Source: Prototheca cutis
Taxonomy: Eukaryota; Chlorophyta; Trebouxiophyceae; Chlorellales; Chlorellaceae
Assembly: GCA_002897115.2 (NCBI GenBank)
Contig: BCIH01000009.1
Location: 927,023-991,022, forward strand
Direction of reading: 5' to 3'
Length of the DNA stretch: 64,000 nt
Numbering within the stretch: position 1 is the stretch's first letter; every line of letters starts with the position of its first letter. Below, one piece after another: positions 51,300 through 64,000 of the stretch. A model generated the notes under the pieces. That model saw only the letters and a list, made by a program, of their open reading frames with translations. It made no database searches and was not told the DNA's origin. A program made the translations under genes and the position numbers.

Positions 51300-51304
51300 T
51301 GTAA
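51300..51304 (+). terminator. Possible polyadenylation signal TGTAA, HEMC
   Basis: TGTAA lies about 120 nt downstream of the HEMC stop, in the short gap before the convergent GatA gene. Confidence 0.45.
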
Positions 51305-51418
51305 TGAGCACAGACTTTCGACCTAGGAAAAGCAACAGTCCACTCGCCATGTTATCCAAGGGTGTGACAACGCGTGGGACTTTAGGCCCCAGAGTATGAC
51401 ACACACACATTGCCATGG

Positions 51419-53279
51419 TCAAGCTGCATCTGCCGTGGCCCGCTGTTCGTAGGCGTGCACGATGCGGAGAATGCCCATCTCGTCAAACGGCCGGCCAACC
51501 AGCTGCAGCCCCACGGGAAGTTTGGAGTCAGTGTCCCCGCCCGCCACCCACCCACAGGGCACAGAGACTGCCGGTAGGCCCGCCAGGTTGATATTCACGG
51601 TCATGATATCTCCCAGGTACATGGCTAGAGGGTCTTCAGTGCCTTGGCCCAACCTTGGCGGCAGGCCGGGCGCCGTGGGCAGCACGAGCGCATCGCAGCC
51701 CTGAAGTGCGGACTGCAGCTCCCTCGTCACCAGTGTCCGCACGCGCTGTGCACGCTCGTAAAACGCATCGTAGTATCCGGCAGAGAGCGCGTAGGTGCCA
51801 AGCAAGATCCGCCGCCGGACTTCCAGGCCCAGGCCCCTTTGCCGTGTCTGCCGCATCATCTCCCGCAACTCTGCCAATTTGGGTTGAAGTATGTACTTCT
51901 TTGTTGCCATGTCGGGGTGCCCTTCATTATTTATATATGTGTACATTGACTGGTTGATCGATCGGTTGACTCCCCCGCCCTTCCCCCCCAAAAAAGGAAA
52001 AAAGGAAGAAACCAGGAACCCTAACCCAACTCACCGTCAGAGGGGACGCGGAGGCCATAGCGGACGCCATCGTAGCGGGCGAGGTTGCTGCTGGCCTCGC
52101 TGAGCGCGATTACATAATAGGCTGGCAGGCCGTACTCAAAGGACGGCAGGGACACGGACCGAGTCTGTGCGCCCAGTACCTCCAGGGTTCTGATGCCATC
52201 ATTCACGACACTGACCACGCCGGGGTCAATCCCGGCATGCTCCAGCGTCCCCGTCACCACGCCCAGCGTCACGCCGGCCAGTGGTTTGTCTCCGGCGGTG
52301 GAAGCTGACCTCCCAAACGTCTCGGGCGCAGGTGGCGCGCGGTGGCTGCTGGTGGCGTCCATGCCATCGTGCCCGGCAATCACGCTCAGCACATCTGCAT
52401 GCTTGTGTGTGTGTCTGTGTGTGCATGTGCATGCGCGTGTTGGTAGGTTGCTCCTTCCACCGTAATCGTGGTTCTGTTGTTTGTGGCCAAAAAAGAAATC
52501 CACTCCCCCCAAAAGAATCCGCTCACACCTGCAGCGTCCTGAGCACTGGCGGCAAGCACGCCGATGCAATCCAATGAACTGGCATACGCAATGAGCCCCT
52601 GCCTTGACACGCGACCATAGGTGGGCTTGAGCCCGAGCACGCCGCAAAAGGCGGCGGGCTGGCGCACCGAGCCGCCCGTGTCGCTGCCCAGGGCAAAGGG
52701 TACCATGCCCCCAGCCACCGCGGCAGCTGAGCCGCCCGATGACCCACCAGGCACTCGCGTGGCATCGCAAGGGTTGCGTGTGGGCTTGAAACCCGATCCC
52801 TCGGTGCTGCTCCCCATGCCAAACTCGTCCTGATTGGTCTTGCCCAGCAGCACCGCGCCCGCAGCGCGCAGCCTTGCGACAGCCGATGCGTCGTATGCAG
52901 GCACATGGCCCTGTAATAGTCGGCTGCCTGCCGTGGTCTTCAGACCTTTTGTACAGAGGTTGTCCTTGACGGCAAAGGGCACGCCCGCCAGCCGTCCCAC
53001 CGGTTGCCCCGCCCGCACCGCCGCGTCCACGGCCTTGGCCTGGCAGAGCGCGGCTTCGGCGTCCATGGCCAGGAACGCGCCCAGGCCAGGGTCCCTCTGG
53101 CCGATGCGGTCAAGGTAACGCTGGGCCACAGTAACGGCGGGGACCTCCTGGCTCAGCACACCCTCCCTGATCTCCCTGACCAGGCTGTATGCCCGGCATC
53201 CCGGCGATGATATCCTGCCGCGACCAAGGCAGCCCCAGGCGCCGCTGAGCGGGGCCCGACACAGCCAGGGCGCCTGCAT
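51419..53279 (-). CDS. GATA: Glutamyl-tRNA(Gln) amidotransferase subunit A, organellar
   Basis: GatA hydrolyses glutamine and passes ammonia to GatB, turning Glu-tRNA(Gln) into Gln-tRNA(Gln) in plastids and mitochondria. Three exons (53279-52529, 52394-52035, 51870-51419) give 520 residues. The amidase Ser-cisSer-Lys triad is present: [13 protein letters not shown] (Lys), [16 protein letters not shown] (cis-Ser) and [32 protein letters not shown] and [13 protein letters not shown] are GatA-specific. Exon 3 starts [15 protein letters not shown] and continues [15 protein letters not shown]. The first 33 residues or so ([20 protein letters not shown]...) look like a targeting peptide. In algae the same GatA often serves both organelles. 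Confidence 0.95.
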
Positions 53280-54184
53280 GCCTGCAGGCCGGGGCCCGGG
53301 CCCGCTGCCGGGTATGGTGGCAGCCCAGCAGGCGCCGATAATTCCCCCGCAGTATCAAAGTCAAGGCACTTCACGAAGGGGGCATTTCAAAATGTTTAGG
53401 GCATGCGTGTGGGGTGCCTGGTTTTGAGCGATCATGTCTATGTACAGTGCAGGGCCAAAATGATGAAGCCTTCTCGAGAATCGTCCACTCCCACCTGCAC
53501 CAGCAAGGGCATGCCTCCCAAACAAATTGCCTGTTTGCCCCCGCATTCCCTGGCCGCGTCGCTCAGAGAATGGGTTGGGTTCCTTTTTGAAAGGCAGGGC
53601 AGGTCGTGCAAGGAGAAAGGCCCTGGACATTGAACCTGGCACGACACTTGTTGCAACTCGGTGGTCCATCATTGAGGCAGTCCACCTTCCTCTTGCCCTG
53701 TGGGGGGTGAGAATTCACAGCCATCAGGGATGCCCAGCAACCCCCCGGGTGATGTGACGCTGTTGCTGGCTGAGCTGGTTGCATTATTGTTGCCCTGCAT
53801 GGTATGTGCCCTGGTGCAATCAGGTCGGGGTGCCTCCCCGCCCGCGCAACCATACACAGCCGTGTCAACTCTGTCCTTGAACAACCACCCTTCCAAACCC
53901 AGTCAATTTTAGTGTCACTTGTGACGATTGCCTACAGTTCCAGGGCTGCAATCATGTACACTAGAAGAAAATCAACATGGTTGGTAGGGGGAAGAAGGAG
54001 CAGCCGGGCGGTGTCGGGGGGGCAGAAGGGACCGCCGCCGGGGTCGTTGGCGTCAGGCGTGGCGGGGCGTGCAATGTCAGCACCCACCTGTGCCATGCAT
54101 GCTGACAAAACTAAGCGCCTCCTCTTTTCAACTGCATTGCATTGTGCTGCGGTGCATTGGGGCGCATCATGTGACGCGGCGCCG
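53280..54184. other. Intergenic region with TIR element copy 3
   Basis: This 905-nt stretch lies between GatA and Sec14-like gene 2, both minus strand. Besides the element at 53445-53802, I see no gene. Confidence 0.5.
53445..53802 (+). mobile_element. Non-autonomous TIR element, copy 3 (about 358 bp)
   Basis: The left end is CAGTGCAGGGCCAAAATGAT and the right end, reversed, is CCATGCAGGGCAACAATAAT. Both ends and inner blocks match copy 1 in the same orientation, but the middle is deleted. TATGT occurs immediately left (53439-53443) and right (53803-53807), which may be a target-site duplication; the other two copies do not show one this clearly. Confidence 0.8.
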
Positions 54185-56307
54185 TCACATGATGGCGCAG
54201 CACCCGCAGGAGCCGGAGCTCTCGTCGGCGTCAGTGGGCACGCTGGTGCCACGGCCGCTGGCAGCGCCGCCTTGGAGCACGGCGGCCTGGGCCACCAACA
54301 GCGTGTCCATGGCCCTTTCCAGCGCAGCGACGCGGCTGGCGAGTGTTCCTGTGCCGATTGCTCGACTCGGCAGCTGCTCCCCATGCAATTGCCGTCGCAG
54401 CGCTCGCTCGACTTCGGGAAAGCGCTGCTCCAGCGCACGTACGCGTGCGAGGATGGGGATTTGCAGCCCTGCGCGCATCAGCAACGAGTCGTCCTGTGGC
54501 GAGGGCGGCACCAGCGTGCCGACTTCGGGCACCACACTCCCGAACGATACTGACAGCCCAGGTTCCAGGAGTCCCAGAGGAATGGCTTCACCTTCGGGAA
54601 CGGCAGCCATGCGGTCCCGATCGACCGGCCGGGCGCTGGGCGACCCGGCGACAGACAACCCCCCCTCCACGGGGGAACTCAGCCCACTGTCTTCGCCCGA
54701 CAGCTGCGAGAACGAGCCGCGCCGCGACTGGGCGTCATAAAACTCCTCCGCATCCATGTACACCGACGTTTGGCGCTGGAGCAGGGGCTGCGTCGACGCT
54801 GCGCTGGGGATGCGGTCGTCCAGCTCCGCCAACCGATCTGTCGAGCCCCGCTCCTCGCGCTGCTCTTCTTCCGCCGGCGGCAATGGAGACGGCGCTGCCT
54901 GTGCCCCGACTCCTGGGGGGGCCGCCGCGACTCCGGGGGCAAGCTCGAGGCGCTTGGTTGACGGCTGGCCCGCCGGCGCGGGTTTACCTGGCCCCCCTCC
55001 CGCTTCCATCGACGCCTTGGCCGGGCCAGGCATGGACGGCTCCTTGGCCGGAAGGCCATCCCGCTTGGCCGATTCAGCGTCGATCTCCGCCACCAGTTCG
55101 GGGATCTGCCAGGGACCCACATCGTCCACCAGCGATCCCTTGGATTTTCCTGCAAGCATGTCGTAATTTTTGGCGCTTTGGATCCGGTTACGGGTGGATG
55201 GAGAGCCGACACTCGCGCTGCCATCCCCAAACCCCAAGACACGCCGGCGTCGTCATCACCTCCGAGGTACTGGGGAATGTTTTCGATGTCGATGTATTTG
55301 AGGAGGTCGGGCATGTAGTTGCTGGAGCACACCTCGATTTTCGTCTGCGTGCGCGAGTCGAGGAGGGGCTTGATGAACGCCCAGATCATCTTGAAGATGC
55401 CCGGGGAGTTGATGATCAGCGTCTTGCCCAGTGTCTCCGGGTAGTTGCTGGAGTCGATGTCGATGATTTCGCGGAGGATGCGCTTGGTGTCGCCCGTGAG
55501 GTGGCGCATGCCCACGCCCTTCAAGTCCATGATGGTCAGCGTGGTGTCGATGCGGTGACCCGCCATCTTGGAGCAGGCCGGGAAAATGTACCGCAGGCAG
55601 CGCTCGTACTCCTGGATGTGGTACTGGATCATGCGCTTCTCGGTGGTGATGGTCTTCAGCTTGCTCAGGTTCACCTGGCCCAGATGCTGGATGTAAACGG
55701 GTCGACCCTCGCGGTCCGTCTTGTGGTAGCCCTGGGGGTAGATGGACAACACCGCGTCCCGCTCATCAAAGTGAAAGTCCTCCAGCACTGTGTCCACCGA
55801 GTGCTCCTTCCGGAACTGGAGATGCGCGAGGAACATGGAGACAGCCTTGGGCACGTCGTACTGCCGCGCGCGCAGAAACCGGCGAAGGTAGTAATTGTCG
55901 AACATCGGACGGAGAGGGCCGGAGCTCTCCTCCACCTTGGCACGCATGTCCCGCAGCTTGGCCGCCTGGGAGGGGAGGGAAAAAGGGGTGGTTGGGATTG
56001 TGAGTGTGTACTCACCTGTGGAATCAGTGCAGGGACGTTGAAAACAGGGGTGGCCCCTGGAAACAAGGGGCGCTGTCTGGAGCAAACAGGCCCTCACCTC
56101 CTGCTCCCTGGTGACACCCCAGTCCTTGAGCAGCTCGGCATCTGATCCGGGCTTCTCCGCGAGCTCCCTGGAGCTCGACCGCGAAATCCATTTGGTCAGG
56201 GATATCCTGTGCGTAAAGCTGAGAGGACTGCCGGCGCCCGAGGAGGACTGCCGGCTGCCCAGCCGGCGGGGCGAGGTCGCCCCCCCGTCGGTCCTGGACC
56301 GAGTCAT
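54185..56307 (-). CDS. Sec14-like (CRAL-TRIO) protein 2 with long tail and CaaX box
   Basis: Three exons (56307-56098, 55965-55260, 55149-54185) give 626 residues. A Ser/Arg-rich head precedes the Sec14 module: LRRFLRARQYDVPKAVSMFL, FDERDAVLSIYPQGYHKTD, GRPVYIQHLGQVNL, LTIMDLKGVGMRHL, NYPETLGKTLIINSPGIFKM and WAFIKPLLDSRTQTKIEV. IPQYLGGKSKGSLVDDVGPW is typical of plant Sec14/SFH proteins and fixes the second splice junction. A long Pro/Ser/Ala-rich tail follows, with a coiled coil near the end (RVRALEQRFPEVERALRRQL). The protein ends CGCCAIM, a CaaX box that would allow prenylation. The module should bind phosphoinositide or phosphatidylcholine. Confidence 0.92.
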
Positions 56308-56800
56308 TGCCGGGGCATGCTGGCACAGCCCGCCGTGCTGCTGCGCTGTGCTGACGACGCAAGGTCAAAGCAAGAGGTCAAGTTCGCATACTGCTCTTAG
56401 GGATCGCCAATGCCTCCCTGTGGCCAAGGCAACCGAGGCAGGCGATGTACGGGCAGGGAGCAGGGGCCGAGGCCCGACAACCAAATGCGTCAGTCTCCGA
56501 GGGACGAATCGAAATCACAAACATGCACGCCTCTCACCAATTACAATGCGATCTGGGTCTGGGTGCGACCCTGAAGTCCTCCATGACGGGACCGGTAGGT
56601 TCCTCTCAACACGGATGGCCAGTCAATGGATTTTTGCTTGGGCGGACGACCGATCACAGCACCCGCGAGGCACGGCGTTGTAAACTTGCAGGGGCGCCCC
56701 GGTCTGGAACGTCCAGGATATCCCCGCTTCACAGCCCCATGACCGACTTGTTGCACTGCAAAAAGGCCGCTGCAACCACGTTTTGTTCCAGTGCCCGGCC
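56308..56800. other. Divergent promoter region, Sec14-like 2 / TMEM50
   Basis: This 493-nt stretch lies between divergent genes. No other feature was recognised. Confidence 0.5.
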
Positions 56801-57923
56801 ATGAAGGCGGTGGCGGACTGGTGGATATATGGTGCGTAACTCACGGGCAGCTGGCTGGCCTGGCAGACCGATCCACCCCGCACGCCCATCACCTGCTCCC
56901 AACCCCCCTCCCTTTGATCCAGGCGAGGTGGACTGGGAACTGTACAAGGCCAAGCTCAGGGAGTGGGGCCCACTGCTGGCAGGAGCCTTCTTCGGCATAG
57001 GTCCGCCGCCGCTTGGCTGTGGTTGCGGTTGCGTGGGGGGGCGGCTGACAATGCACGGCCCCCCTTCTTTGATGCTCTGCATGCCAGGACTGCGTTCTTA
57101 TGGCACCTCCAACCCGTTCTAACCCGCAATATAGGATGGGCGATCTGGGTGGATGCTTACATCCAGGTCCAGGTGGCGACGGGGCAGGGCTACCCCTTCA
57201 AATACAACTGGCCTGGGATCGTGGCAACGCTGGCCCTGGTGTTGATCAATGCGCTGCCCCAAAAGGACCTGGATGAAGTGGCCGACAGCATGGAAGAAGG
57301 CGCCGAGGTGCGGAGTGATTTGAAAAGAGGAGGGAGGAGTAGTTGAGACGTGATAGTGGAAGACGTAATGCTGGGGACCCACACCAGGGTCCTCGCATGC
57401 CTCGCTCCCATGGCAGTTGACATCTGGGGAGAGCACCTTGTGCCTGAGCGGGTGGTTGGACTATGAAATCTTGCGGGCCTGTCCCTTGTCATGAGTATTT
57501 GTGGGAGCCCAAATCCCTGCCTCCAATGCCCCCCACGCCCACCCCAGCTCCGGGCGAGGTTGTGGCTTCTGTTCAGCTTCCTGACGGCGTTTGGCGCCGT
57601 GGGTGGCAGCGTCATGGTCCTCGTGCACTGCACACAGCAACAAGAATTTGTCAGCGTAGGCGTGGTACGTTGAGTGCGGGGGGTCGGGCAGTGTGTGTGC
57701 TTGAGAGGAACACGTTGGAGGTCGACCACGATGCACCCGACTAGGCGTCCATGGTATTGCTGCCATTGCATGTCCCCCTCCCCAAGCCAGAGACAAGCCC
57801 TTCACCCCCAATAATATACAGGGATCTGTGTTGCAATGCGGCTTCATTCTTGCGAGTTCCATGCTTTTCTGGGCGTTTCGGACAGACGACGGCGGCAGCA
57901 GCTACTATTACACAGGCTTCTGA
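56801..57923 (+). CDS. TMEM50: TMEM50 family four-helix membrane protein
   Basis: Five exons (56801-56831, 56923-57000, 57135-57307, 57548-57664, 57822-57923) give 166 residues, near the usual 158. Four membrane segments are visible: GPLLAGAFFGIGWAIWVDAY, WPGIVATLALVLINALP, RLWLLFSFLTAFGAVGGSVM and LQCGFILASSMLFWAF. The GWAIWVDA motif, the INAL stretch with a following polar loop, RLWLL.F..AFG and the ending FRTDDGG match TMEM50A/B. The family sits in ER and Golgi membranes; its molecular role is not well defined. All junctions are GT-AG and in phase. Confidence 0.87.
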
Positions 57924-58147
57924 CCACGCTCTCCCTTGTGCTTGGACCCGGTACCGGGTGTATTCTTTTTTTTGTCCTGTTCAGCTGACCCCTCTCTTTT
58001 GTCATCCGCAGAGAGCACGCATGGTGCGATGTCAGGCAGGCCAGCTATGCAGGCCGTGCAGGGGGGCCAATCGACGTCGCACAGGGTTTCACAGGTGTAC
58101 GCGCGCATGCATGTGAGTTCCAGCGGCATGCGTCACCGAGGCCATCG
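57924..58147. other. Short intergenic region between convergent TMEM50 and PRP38
   Basis: This 224-nt stretch is shared by the two 3' ends. Nothing else was seen. Confidence 0.5.
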
Positions 58148-60194
58148 TCAGCGATACGTGGCTGGCCTTTCTCTAAACACATCACTGGTGGGGCGCTCCC
58201 GGAACACGTCACTGGTGGGCCGTTCCCGGAACACGTCGTCTGCGGGCCGAGCGCCACGGTCGTCGTCCCTGGCCCGGTCTGCCCTCCAGTCGCCGCCNCC
58301 CCGGCCCCGATCCCGCCGCTGGTCGCGGACATCCTCCCGAGCGCAGCTGTCACGGCGTCCGCTGCGGTCGTCGTTTCGACGATAGTCCCCACCGTCGCGC
58401 CGCCTCCAGTCACGGTCGTCATCTCGGCCACGGTAGTCTCCAGGGCGGTCTCTCCGGTCACGATCATACCCACCACGGGAGGAATCCTCGCGCCGGCGCT
58501 TGTGCTCACGGTCGTCGCCATCGTCGTAAGTCCGGCTGCCATTCTGGCGGTCACTCTCCGGCTCGTGCTGTCGCCGGCGATCGTCGTTACTTGTGTCGCG
58601 CCTCCTGCTGCGATCATCCGCACCCCCCCGTTCGCGGCGCTGGACCGTGCGCTCCAGCTGGAGGTCGGCCCCCGTGCCTCGGCCGAGCTCGCGGACGCCG
58701 GCACGGTTCGGGGCACGCTGGCCCAACGCGACGCTGAGCGACTGTTTGACGCTGGCGGGGCGCGCGGCAGACTCGGTCACGCCCCGCCGGTCCTCCCCGC
58801 CCTGCCCGCCATTGCCTGCGGCACGCGTCGGGAAACCCCGCGATTTCAGTCCGGCCTCCACTTCCTCCGCCACGCGCGTCGGGATGCGCGGGAAAATAGT
58901 CTCAAAATAGTACTGCATTCATTGATTAGTTGGGTGGGTATTTGTGTGCGTATGGGTTGACATGGGCGGGTGAGTGGAAAGCAAAAGTAGAGCTGAGATG
59001 GGTTGGGCCCGCGCCGCGCCCCCCCCCCCCCCCCCCAAAAAAAAAGCCCCATTTGACCCCGGGCACCTGGTCCAGCAGGATGTCTCGGGCAAAGGCGCCG
59101 ATGGTGATGGTCCGGCCCAGGCCTTTGGGACTGGGCGTAAACTCCTGCGGAGTGTGGGTTGCGTTGGATGAGCACTGGGGTTGTTGGCCCCGGACTGTGC
59201 CTCCTTCCAAGTCGGGGCCGACCAGTACATGGCTCACGTCCCAGTCCAGCGCCGACTTCCTTCCCCCAGCACGCAAAACCAGCCACGCACCTCGCCATCG
59301 TCAATGTACATCTTGAACCAGTCCCACAGGTAGCGCGGGTTGCATGTGTACCTCAGGTACAGGAAGCCAATCTGCAGTGCGCTCGTGTGGGCTGCTTGTG
59401 TGGAGAGTGGGTGTGTGCTTTGCCCGAGGTCCTCCACCAGCCCCGGGTTCCAACACACAACCTCATGTCCCTGAACAACAGCCGCAAACCCATGCAGGCG
59501 CACCGCACGGATGTAGGGCGAGTCTGGGTGCTCCAGCATGGTCCGGATCTCCTTGCTCGTCGGGTGGAGCTGGCCCAGCCGGAAGAGCAGATTGAAAGCC
59601 GTCGATGGCCCGCGGGCATTGCCACTCATCCACGGTTCCACGTGATCCACGCTGCAGCATGAGCGCGTTTGGTTTTGGTCTTTGGGTGTATTTTTTGCCT
59701 CTTTTTTGGAGGGGGGAATATGGTTGGTCACAGGGCAAGGTGATCCATCAGAGCCTGGAACGAGAACCGCACTCGGCCACCGCCCTTGGCAACTGCAGCC
59801 AACCATCTGGGCCCACCCCACTCCACACGCACTTGTAGTAGATCTCGTCAATGAGGTCATGGACATTGTCCAGCGGCACGGCGCTCTGTTTGTAATACGA
59901 GGAGACCAGGATGTTTTGGCGAAGCACGTTCTCCAGGTTGAAGGTGGTGGCGTTGCCATACTGCTCCAGTGCATTCTCCTGGCGCTCCGGCGCAACGGCA
60001 GGGTTGATGGTCAGGGGCACGTCCGGGGCGTAGAAGCCGCGGTTCAGGGACGAGCGGGACACTGCGGGAGGGGAGGGGCCCAGGGAGGGACGCCGGGCTT
60101 GGTGACACATTTCGGAGACCAGATCCCGGGCGCCAGAGCGCCATGGAACGCTGCATGCACACATGCAACACCACATGTAGTCCCTATACGTACT
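58148..60194 (-). CDS. PRP38: PRP38-family pre-mRNA splicing factor (PRPF38B-like)
   Basis: PRP38 proteins act in the tri-snRNP during spliceosome activation. Coding exons 60061-59833, 59651-59504, 59371-59291, 59144-59067 and 58912-58148 plus one base (60194) give 433 residues. The PRP38 domain reads ATTFNLENVLRQNILVSSYY, VHDLIDEIYYNVDHVEPWMS, GNARGPSTAFNLLFRLGQL, HPDSPYIRAIGFLYLRYTCN, LWDWFKMYIDDGE and YYFETIFPRIPTRV. The C-terminal half is Arg/Asp-rich like RS/RD domains and ends with three DVFRERP repeats. No ATG is available in frame upstream; the start codon appears to be assembled across the intron, with A at the end of a non-coding exon and TG at 60061-60060. An unresolved base (58298) leaves one residue undetermined. 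Confidence 0.88.
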
Positions 60195-60565
60195 TGTGAA
60201 CTCGTCGCTTGGCCCAGAGGTCTGCTGCTTGACGCCAGCTGCCCAGCACGTCCCGGGCCCGAAAGCGATGGCCCGTCCAACGGGTTCTGGTCACAGCACG
60301 CGCTGCAAATGCATGTCATTCCAACGCATGATCCATGCAAATGCATAATTATTGTATTACTAGAGCGCTGTCGCCGCTCATTACAGCGTGAGCCACTGGC
60401 CACTGCACAGCTTTCCATTTTTTAGGGGATCGGTCCCCTTGCAATCGAAGTGGGATGATCACCGGGCGAAGGGGATCCCCAAAGGGGGTCCCTGTGCGCA
60501 TCCCTGAGGCGGAATCTTGCATCCCACCGCTCCACGGAACCCCACGTCGACGTAAATCCGGATAT
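60195..60565. other. 5' UTR and promoter region of PRP38
   Basis: This 371-nt stretch should contain the first non-coding PRP38 exon, which ends at 60194. Nothing else was recognised. Confidence 0.45.
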
Positions 60566-60907
60566 TCATCCATTATATCGCCATAGTACCGCGCAGACGG
60601 CGCCGAGCTCGGCCCGGAGGAAGCGAACAGCCCCTTTCTTGGACGGCAGGGTGCAAACCCCGCGATTTCCCGAATACTTGCTGGGACGTCTCCACGGCAC
60701 CAGCTTGGTTTGAGAGTCCATCAAATACAAAGGTTCATTATTTGACCAAACCGAGCGTGAAAGGGCTTCCAGAAGGCTCTGGAACCCGCGGGACTCGTCG
60801 TGCGAGCAATCCTGTCTGTAGAACTCCCCCTCGAGTGATCGGTGAGCGGAAAAGCCAGGGCGGGACCCCGTCGAGCGCAACTCCCTGAGCTTCTCGCCTA
60901 TGGCCAT
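60566..60907 (-). CDS. Hypothetical single-exon ORF, weakly supported
   Basis: An uninterrupted frame of 113 codons starts MAIGEKLRELRSTGSRPG and ends CAVLWRYNG; it stays open to an ATG at 61006. The first half has a plausible protein composition (EFYRQDCSHDESRGFQSLLE), but third-position GC falls off towards the end and no domain is recognisable. It lies head-to-head with the DYRK gene. It may be real, the 3' exon of something else, or chance. Confidence 0.3.
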   Translation of the reverse strand: MAIGEKLRELRSTGSRPGFSAHRSLEGEFYRQDCSHDESRGFQSLLEALSRSVWSNNEPLYLMDSQTKLVPWRRPSKYSGNRGVCTLPSKKGAVRFLRAELGAVCAVLWRYNG

Positions 60908-61049
60908 GTTGTTGTGCTGGGTATGGCGGCGTCTGGGGTTGGGACTGAGGAGCATCTGGCTCGGAGCCTGCTTGGTGTCGAGGAGGCTCTCATTTCGCTG
61001 CTCCACTCACCCCAGGGTTTCGGGGGAGCCCAAAGATTGGCTCCCTGCC

Positions 61050-63819
<2,770 letters not shown>

Positions 63820-63829
63820 TGAAGGAGAA

Positions 63830-63920
63830 TTTTTGGTGGTGGTGGTGGTGTGTGTGTGTGTGTGTGTGGTGGTGGTGGGGTGGTGGTGGGGTGGTGGTGG
63901 TGGGCGGGGGGGGGGGCGCG
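63830..63920 (+). repeat. G/T-rich low-complexity tract in DYRK intron
   Basis: GGT, GT and G runs fill the start of the last intron in the window, directly after the donor at 63803. Confidence 0.85.
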
Positions 63921-64000
63921 CGTGCGAGGCATCGGGGCCTTGGCGTGCTGAAATCAGTGCCTGTGCTTGCGTCCAACTGAATGGCTTGACCAAATAGCCT

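Noticed and set aside
54343..56145. 600-codon open frame on the plus strand
   Set aside because: It is antisense to Sec14-like gene 2. The minus strand has clear CRAL-TRIO motifs.

Overview
This is a nuclear chromosome segment from a eukaryote. The best fit is a GC-rich green alga, plausibly a trebouxiophyte of the Chlorella/Auxenochlorella kind. That placement is inference from gene content: plastid-type bL28, porphobilinogen deaminase and GatA carry N-terminal extensions that look like organelle transit peptides, and the RanBPM, DENN, DYRK and Sec14 proteins are of plant/algal type. TGTAA, the usual chlorophyte polyadenylation signal, lies downstream of several stop codons. Genes are split by many short introns (about 60 to 300 nt) rich in C, G, CA and GT runs. 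I rebuilt exons by hand from splice sites, frame continuity and conserved protein motifs. Every complete model below sums to a whole number of codons.

Layout. 0-10 kb: 3' end of SF3B1 (+), proteasome ATPase RPT1 (-), a small Cys-rich gene (+), a large DENN-domain gene (+). 10-18.5 kb: ribosomal bL28 (-), a TIR repeat element, valyl-tRNA synthetase (+), RNA polymerase III subunit RPC5 (-). 19-29 kb: RanBPM (+), an AAAP-type amino acid transporter (+), mitochondrial ribosomal uS5 (-), sterol C5-desaturase (+). 29.8-36.5 kb: a Sec14-like gene (+), class I aldolase (-), proteasome alpha-5 (-). 36.5-45 kb: a second TIR element, an LRR single-pass membrane protein without a kinase (+), and a SAP-domain/transmembrane protein whose C-terminal part resembles the torsin activator LAP1 (+). 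45-53.3 kb: NIP7 (-), the gamma-secretase subunit PEN-2 (-), a fatty-acid-desaturase-like protein (-), porphobilinogen deaminase (+), GatA (-). 53.4-64 kb: a third TIR element, a second Sec14-like gene ending in a CaaX box (-), TMEM50 (+), PRP38-type splicing factor (-), a weak hypothetical ORF, and the 5' part of a DYRK kinase (+) that runs off the end.

The gene content is mostly housekeeping (splicing, proteasome, translation, tetrapyrrole and sterol synthesis) in a compact order with many divergent and convergent pairs. The most unusual signals are several introns that need a GC rather than GT donor, complementary T/G-rich and C/A-rich tracts at opposite intron ends, a family of three related TIR elements, the SAP-TM-LAP1-like protein, and a start codon apparently split by an intron. 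The sequence contains 35 Ns (34925-34959) and single Ns at 20783 and 58298.
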